From NCBI RefSeq assembly GCF_016803135.1, contig NZ_JAEVFE010000001.1, positions 434,001 to 498,000 on the forward strand: a DNA stretch of 64,000 nucleotides, written 5' to 3'. Position 1 is the first letter of the stretch, and every line of letters begins with the position of its first letter. The notes under the pieces are model-generated. The model did not search any database. It was not told the DNA's origin and worked only from the letters and a program-made list of their open reading frames with translations. Origin of the DNA: Altererythrobacter sp. C41 (GTDB taxonomy: Bacteria; Pseudomonadota; Alphaproteobacteria; Sphingomonadales; Sphingomonadaceae). Below are positions 61,808 to 64,000 of this stretch, piece after piece. The translations under genes were made by a program, and so were the position numbers.

Positions 61808-64000
61808 GTGCCGTCCTCGTCGTCGTCGAGACGCGCCTGCCATTCGTCCAGCCGCATGAGCTGGTCGTAATCGGCATAGCCGGGATAGTCGGGGTTCTTG
61901 CGCGCGGTGAACGGCTCGGTCCCTTTGATGTACTCCTCGATCGCTTTGTGCAGCTTCTTGTCAGTTAGCGGCAGAAAGCTTTCGGGCGCGATGCCGACGC
62001 GCTTGGTGCCGATCCTAAGCGGCGTTTCGACATAGCCGAAATCGCCTTCCCGGTTCTTTGCAAGCGACCAGTATTCGAACGCGGTGGGTTCGCCCGAGAC
62101 GCCCTCAATCCCGCCGGCTCGCGCCATCGTGCCGATCAGACCGAGCTGGAGCGCGAAACCCTCCTGGACCATGGCCCAGCTCGGCGGCTTGCCGGTCTTG
62201 TAGTCGACAATCGCGAGCTCGCCGCCCGGCAAGCGATCGATCCGGTCGGCGCGACCGTGGATTCGCACACCGTCGACGATCATCTCACCCTTGCGCTCGA
62301 CCGCGATCACCTCGCGTTCGGGCTCGGCATCGATCTGCGCCTCGACCCACTCGAGCGCGGCCATCAGCCGGGGGCGCCACAGCCCCCGCATCAACGGATG
62401 GGCGTTCATCTCCTCCAGCACGCTCTCGGCGACGGGCGTGAGCGCCGCCTTCGGGTCATCCTTGCGGGCGAGGTGCCATCGTTCGAGGATTTCATGCGCT
62501 GCCGTCCCCTGCCATGCGGCGGACGGTTCGGCGTCGAGCGTATCGAGCCTGCGCAGGCCGAGGATCGCGCCCGCGTAGAACTGGTAGGGATCGCCCAGCA
62601 GCCGGTCGAGCGCAGTGACGGCGATCGGCACGTCGCGCTGCTCGGCGCTGGGGCGCGGCGCCGGGCGCGGATAGGGCGACGGCTCGTCGGTCGCGGCATC
62701 GAGCGCCCGCGCCAGTTCCACCGTGGCCGTCTCCCGGTGCGATTCGAGCAGCGTCTCGCCCAGCAGCGCCTTGACCCGCAGCAGGAAGCGCGAGGGGATC
62801 GCCGGACCGCTCTCGTCCCGCGCGGCCCGGCTCAGCACGACTTCCGGCGCGCCGAGAGCGCCGGCGAGATCATGCGCCGACAGGCCGATACGGAAGTCCG
62901 CACCGGGAACGCCCAGCGCCCGCATCACCGCCGGTGCGAGCAGCGGATCGGGCGCGGGGCGTGGCGGCCAGCTCCCCTCGTTGAGCCCGCCGCAGATCAC
63001 CAGGTCCGCGCGGCTCATGCGCGATTCGAGCAGTCCGTAGATCGCGACGCGCGGGTGCCCGCCGTAGGGAGGGCGCACCGCGACGCGCTCCATCGCCTCA
63101 CGCAGCACGGTGGGGAGATCGGCGGATGCAAGGCCAAGGCCCGCCTCGCGCGCATGCAGGCGCAGATCGTCGATGAAGGCGGAAAGCGCGCGTCCATCCT
63201 CGCGCGCCCAGAGCTGCTCCCCGCACAGCGCCTCTCCGGCCGTCGCCAGCGCGTCGAGCTGATCGGCGAGCGGTGGTTCGTCGCCATCGCGCGGGAGCAG
63301 CGGGGCGAGGATGGTTTCGACCTCCGCCCACCAGTCGGCGATCCGCGGTTTATCGCCGAGACGCAACACCACCTGGCGCAGGGGACCAAGGCCCGGCGCC
63401 GGTCGCGGCCCGCGTAGCGCCAGTTCAAGCGCGCGTGCATGGTCGAGCCAGTCGGCGCGGCCGAAGGGCAGCCCGGCCAGCGGATGCTCCAGCAGCGCCA
63501 TCAGCGGGACCGGTGCGGCCTGCTCGGCGGCAACTTCGGCGAGCAGGAGGAGGAGCCGCCCGGCCGGGGTTTTCGAAAGAGGCCGACCGGCGGAGTCGTC
63601 CGCCTCGATATTCCAGCGCCGCAGGTGCGCCGCGACGCGCGCGGCGAGGCCGCGGTCGGGCGTCACCACCGCCACCCGCTTGCCGGGCACCTCCAGCGCC
63701 TCGCGCACGAGCAGCGCGATCGCCTGCGCCTCCTCTTCCGGATTGGCGCTTTCCATGATCCGTACGCCTGTGAGCCGGCGCTTCTCGGGCGGTAGGTCGA
63801 CCCAGCCCGTGCTCGCCTGCGGCGGCAGGAAGAGGCTGGAGATCGCATGGCTGCGCTCGGGTTCGGCCGCGCCGAGCCCTCTGCGATGCCACGGCCGGAC
63901 CTCGCCGCGCGCGATGCCCATGCGGTTGAGCAGCAGCTTGAGGTGATACTGCGGATGGGTCACCGCATCGCCGCGCGCCAACGCGGTATCCTCCGGACTG
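61804..64000 (-). CDS. addB: AddB, double-strand break repair nuclease subunit (5' end missing)
   Basis: Only about 732 C-terminal residues are inside the window; the frame is open to the right edge, so the N-terminus lies beyond 64000. The visible part matches alphaproteobacterial AddB: DLVICGGLNEGSWPPRPAPDPLLAPAVMRALG, RRLTGVRIMES...EAQAIALLVREALE, and a C-terminal PD-(D/E)XK nuclease with GELAIVDYKTGKPP. AddB supplies one of the two nuclease sites and recognition functions with AddA. The stop overlaps the addA ATG, so the pair is translationally coupled. Confidence 0.93.
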   Translation of the reverse strand, partial: SPEDTALARGDAVTHPQYHLKLLLNRMGIARGEVRPWHRRGLGAAEPERSHAISSLFLPPQASTGWVDLPPEKRRLTGVRIMESANPEEEAQAIALLVREALEVPGKRVAVVTPDRGLAARVAAHLRRWNIEADDSAGRPLSKTPAGRLLLLLAEVAAEQAAPVPLMALLEHPLAGLPFGRADWLDHARALELALRGPRPAPGLGPLRQVVLRLGDKPRIADWWAEVETILAPLLPRDGDEPPLADQLDALATAGEALCGEQLWAREDGRALSAFIDDLRLHAREAGLGLASADLPTVLREAMERVAVRPPYGGHPRVAIYGLLESRMSRADLVICGGLNEGSWPPRPAPDPLLAPAVMRALGVPGADFRIGLSAHDLAGALGAPEVVLSRAARDESGPAIPSRFLLRVKALLGETLLESHRETATVELARALDAATDEPSPYPRPAPRPSAEQRDVPIAVTALDRLLGDPYQFYAGAILGLRRLDTLDAEPSAAWQGTAAHEILERWHLARKDDPKAALTPVAESVLEEMNAHPLMRGLWRPRLMAALEWVEAQIDAEPEREVIAVERKGEMIVDGVRIHGRADRIDRLPGGELAIVDYKTGKPPSWAMVQEGFALQLGLIGTMARAGGIEGVSGEPTAFEYWSLAKNREGDFGYVETPLRIGTKRVGIAPESFLPLTDKKLHKAIEEYIKGTEPFTARKNPDYPGYADYDQLMRLDEWQARLDDDEDGT

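Overview
The window looks like a GC-rich chromosomal segment of an alphaproteobacterium, most likely a sphingomonad of the Erythrobacteraceae (Erythrobacter/Qipengyuania type). Signs of this are a GTTC-N7-GTTC LexA box, sigma-EcfG-type promoters (GGAAC-N16/17-CGTT), a candidate 6S RNA between zapA and the 5-formyl-THF cyclo-ligase gene, a DUF2842 gene, AddAB instead of RecBCD, and an XrtA/PEP-CTERM exopolysaccharide regulatory module. Nearly everything is recognisable core-genome content. I see no prophage, insertion sequence, CRISPR array, toxin-antitoxin pair or defence island. The family and genus placement is inference from gene content.

Layout. 1-2.3 kb (minus): SOS mutagenesis genes imuA-imuB, with the possible start of dnaE2 running off the left edge. 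2.3-7.7 kb: a general-stress flavoprotein-like gene, an amino-acid permease, panB, a DUF475 membrane protein and a bile-acid:sodium symporter-like carrier. 7.7-13.4 kb (minus): sugar transferase, PrsK kinase, PrsR sigma-54 activator and PrsT TPR lipoprotein, translationally coupled by overlapping starts and stops. 13.5-17.2 kb: a small membrane protein, an ScfR/RamB-like regulator divergent from isocitrate lyase, and a 56-aa ORF behind it. 17.3-26.3 kb: secreted amidohydrolase, SLC13/RCK transporter, entericidin, tRNA-Leu, SuhB-like phosphatase, efp, and an M23 plus L,D-transpeptidase cell-wall pair. 26.3-33.4 kb (minus): thiE, then a glycolytic/pentose-phosphate set transcribed tkt-gap-pgk-thioesterase-fda. 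33.5-36.7 kb: small gene-zapA-6S RNA-FTHF cyclo-ligase-DUF2842, tRNA-Asp and two small genes. 36.8-40.5 kb (minus): branched-chain 2-oxoacid dehydrogenase E1alpha-E1beta-E2. 40.5-52.5 kb: thyA, tRNA-Pro, MarR/ClC divergent pair, LMW-PTP, recG, sdhE, mfd, an EAL phosphodiesterase, nadK and tRNA-Asn. 52.6-64 kb: secA, argJ, an IMPase-family phosphatase, trxA, addA and the 3' part of addB.

How the genes fit together. Genome maintenance is heavily represented: ImuAB, RecG, Mfd, AddAB and ThyA. Central carbon genes (tkt, gap, pgk, fda, aceA and the bkd complex) occupy two blocks. The aceA regulator sits divergently next to its likely target, with tandem octamers between them. Two genes with stress connections carry matches to the EcfG promoter consensus.

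The most unusual structural signal is a set of dispersed palindromic repeats in several sequence families. Most of them start or end within about a dozen bases of a stop codon. One related element lies inside the BCKDH E2 gene, where it is read through in frame as the linker between the lipoyl and E3-binding domains. A second point of interest is the PrsK kinase, which lacks the N-terminal membrane sensor region expected of the family. I did not find a wholly new system here; the findings below are local oddities.
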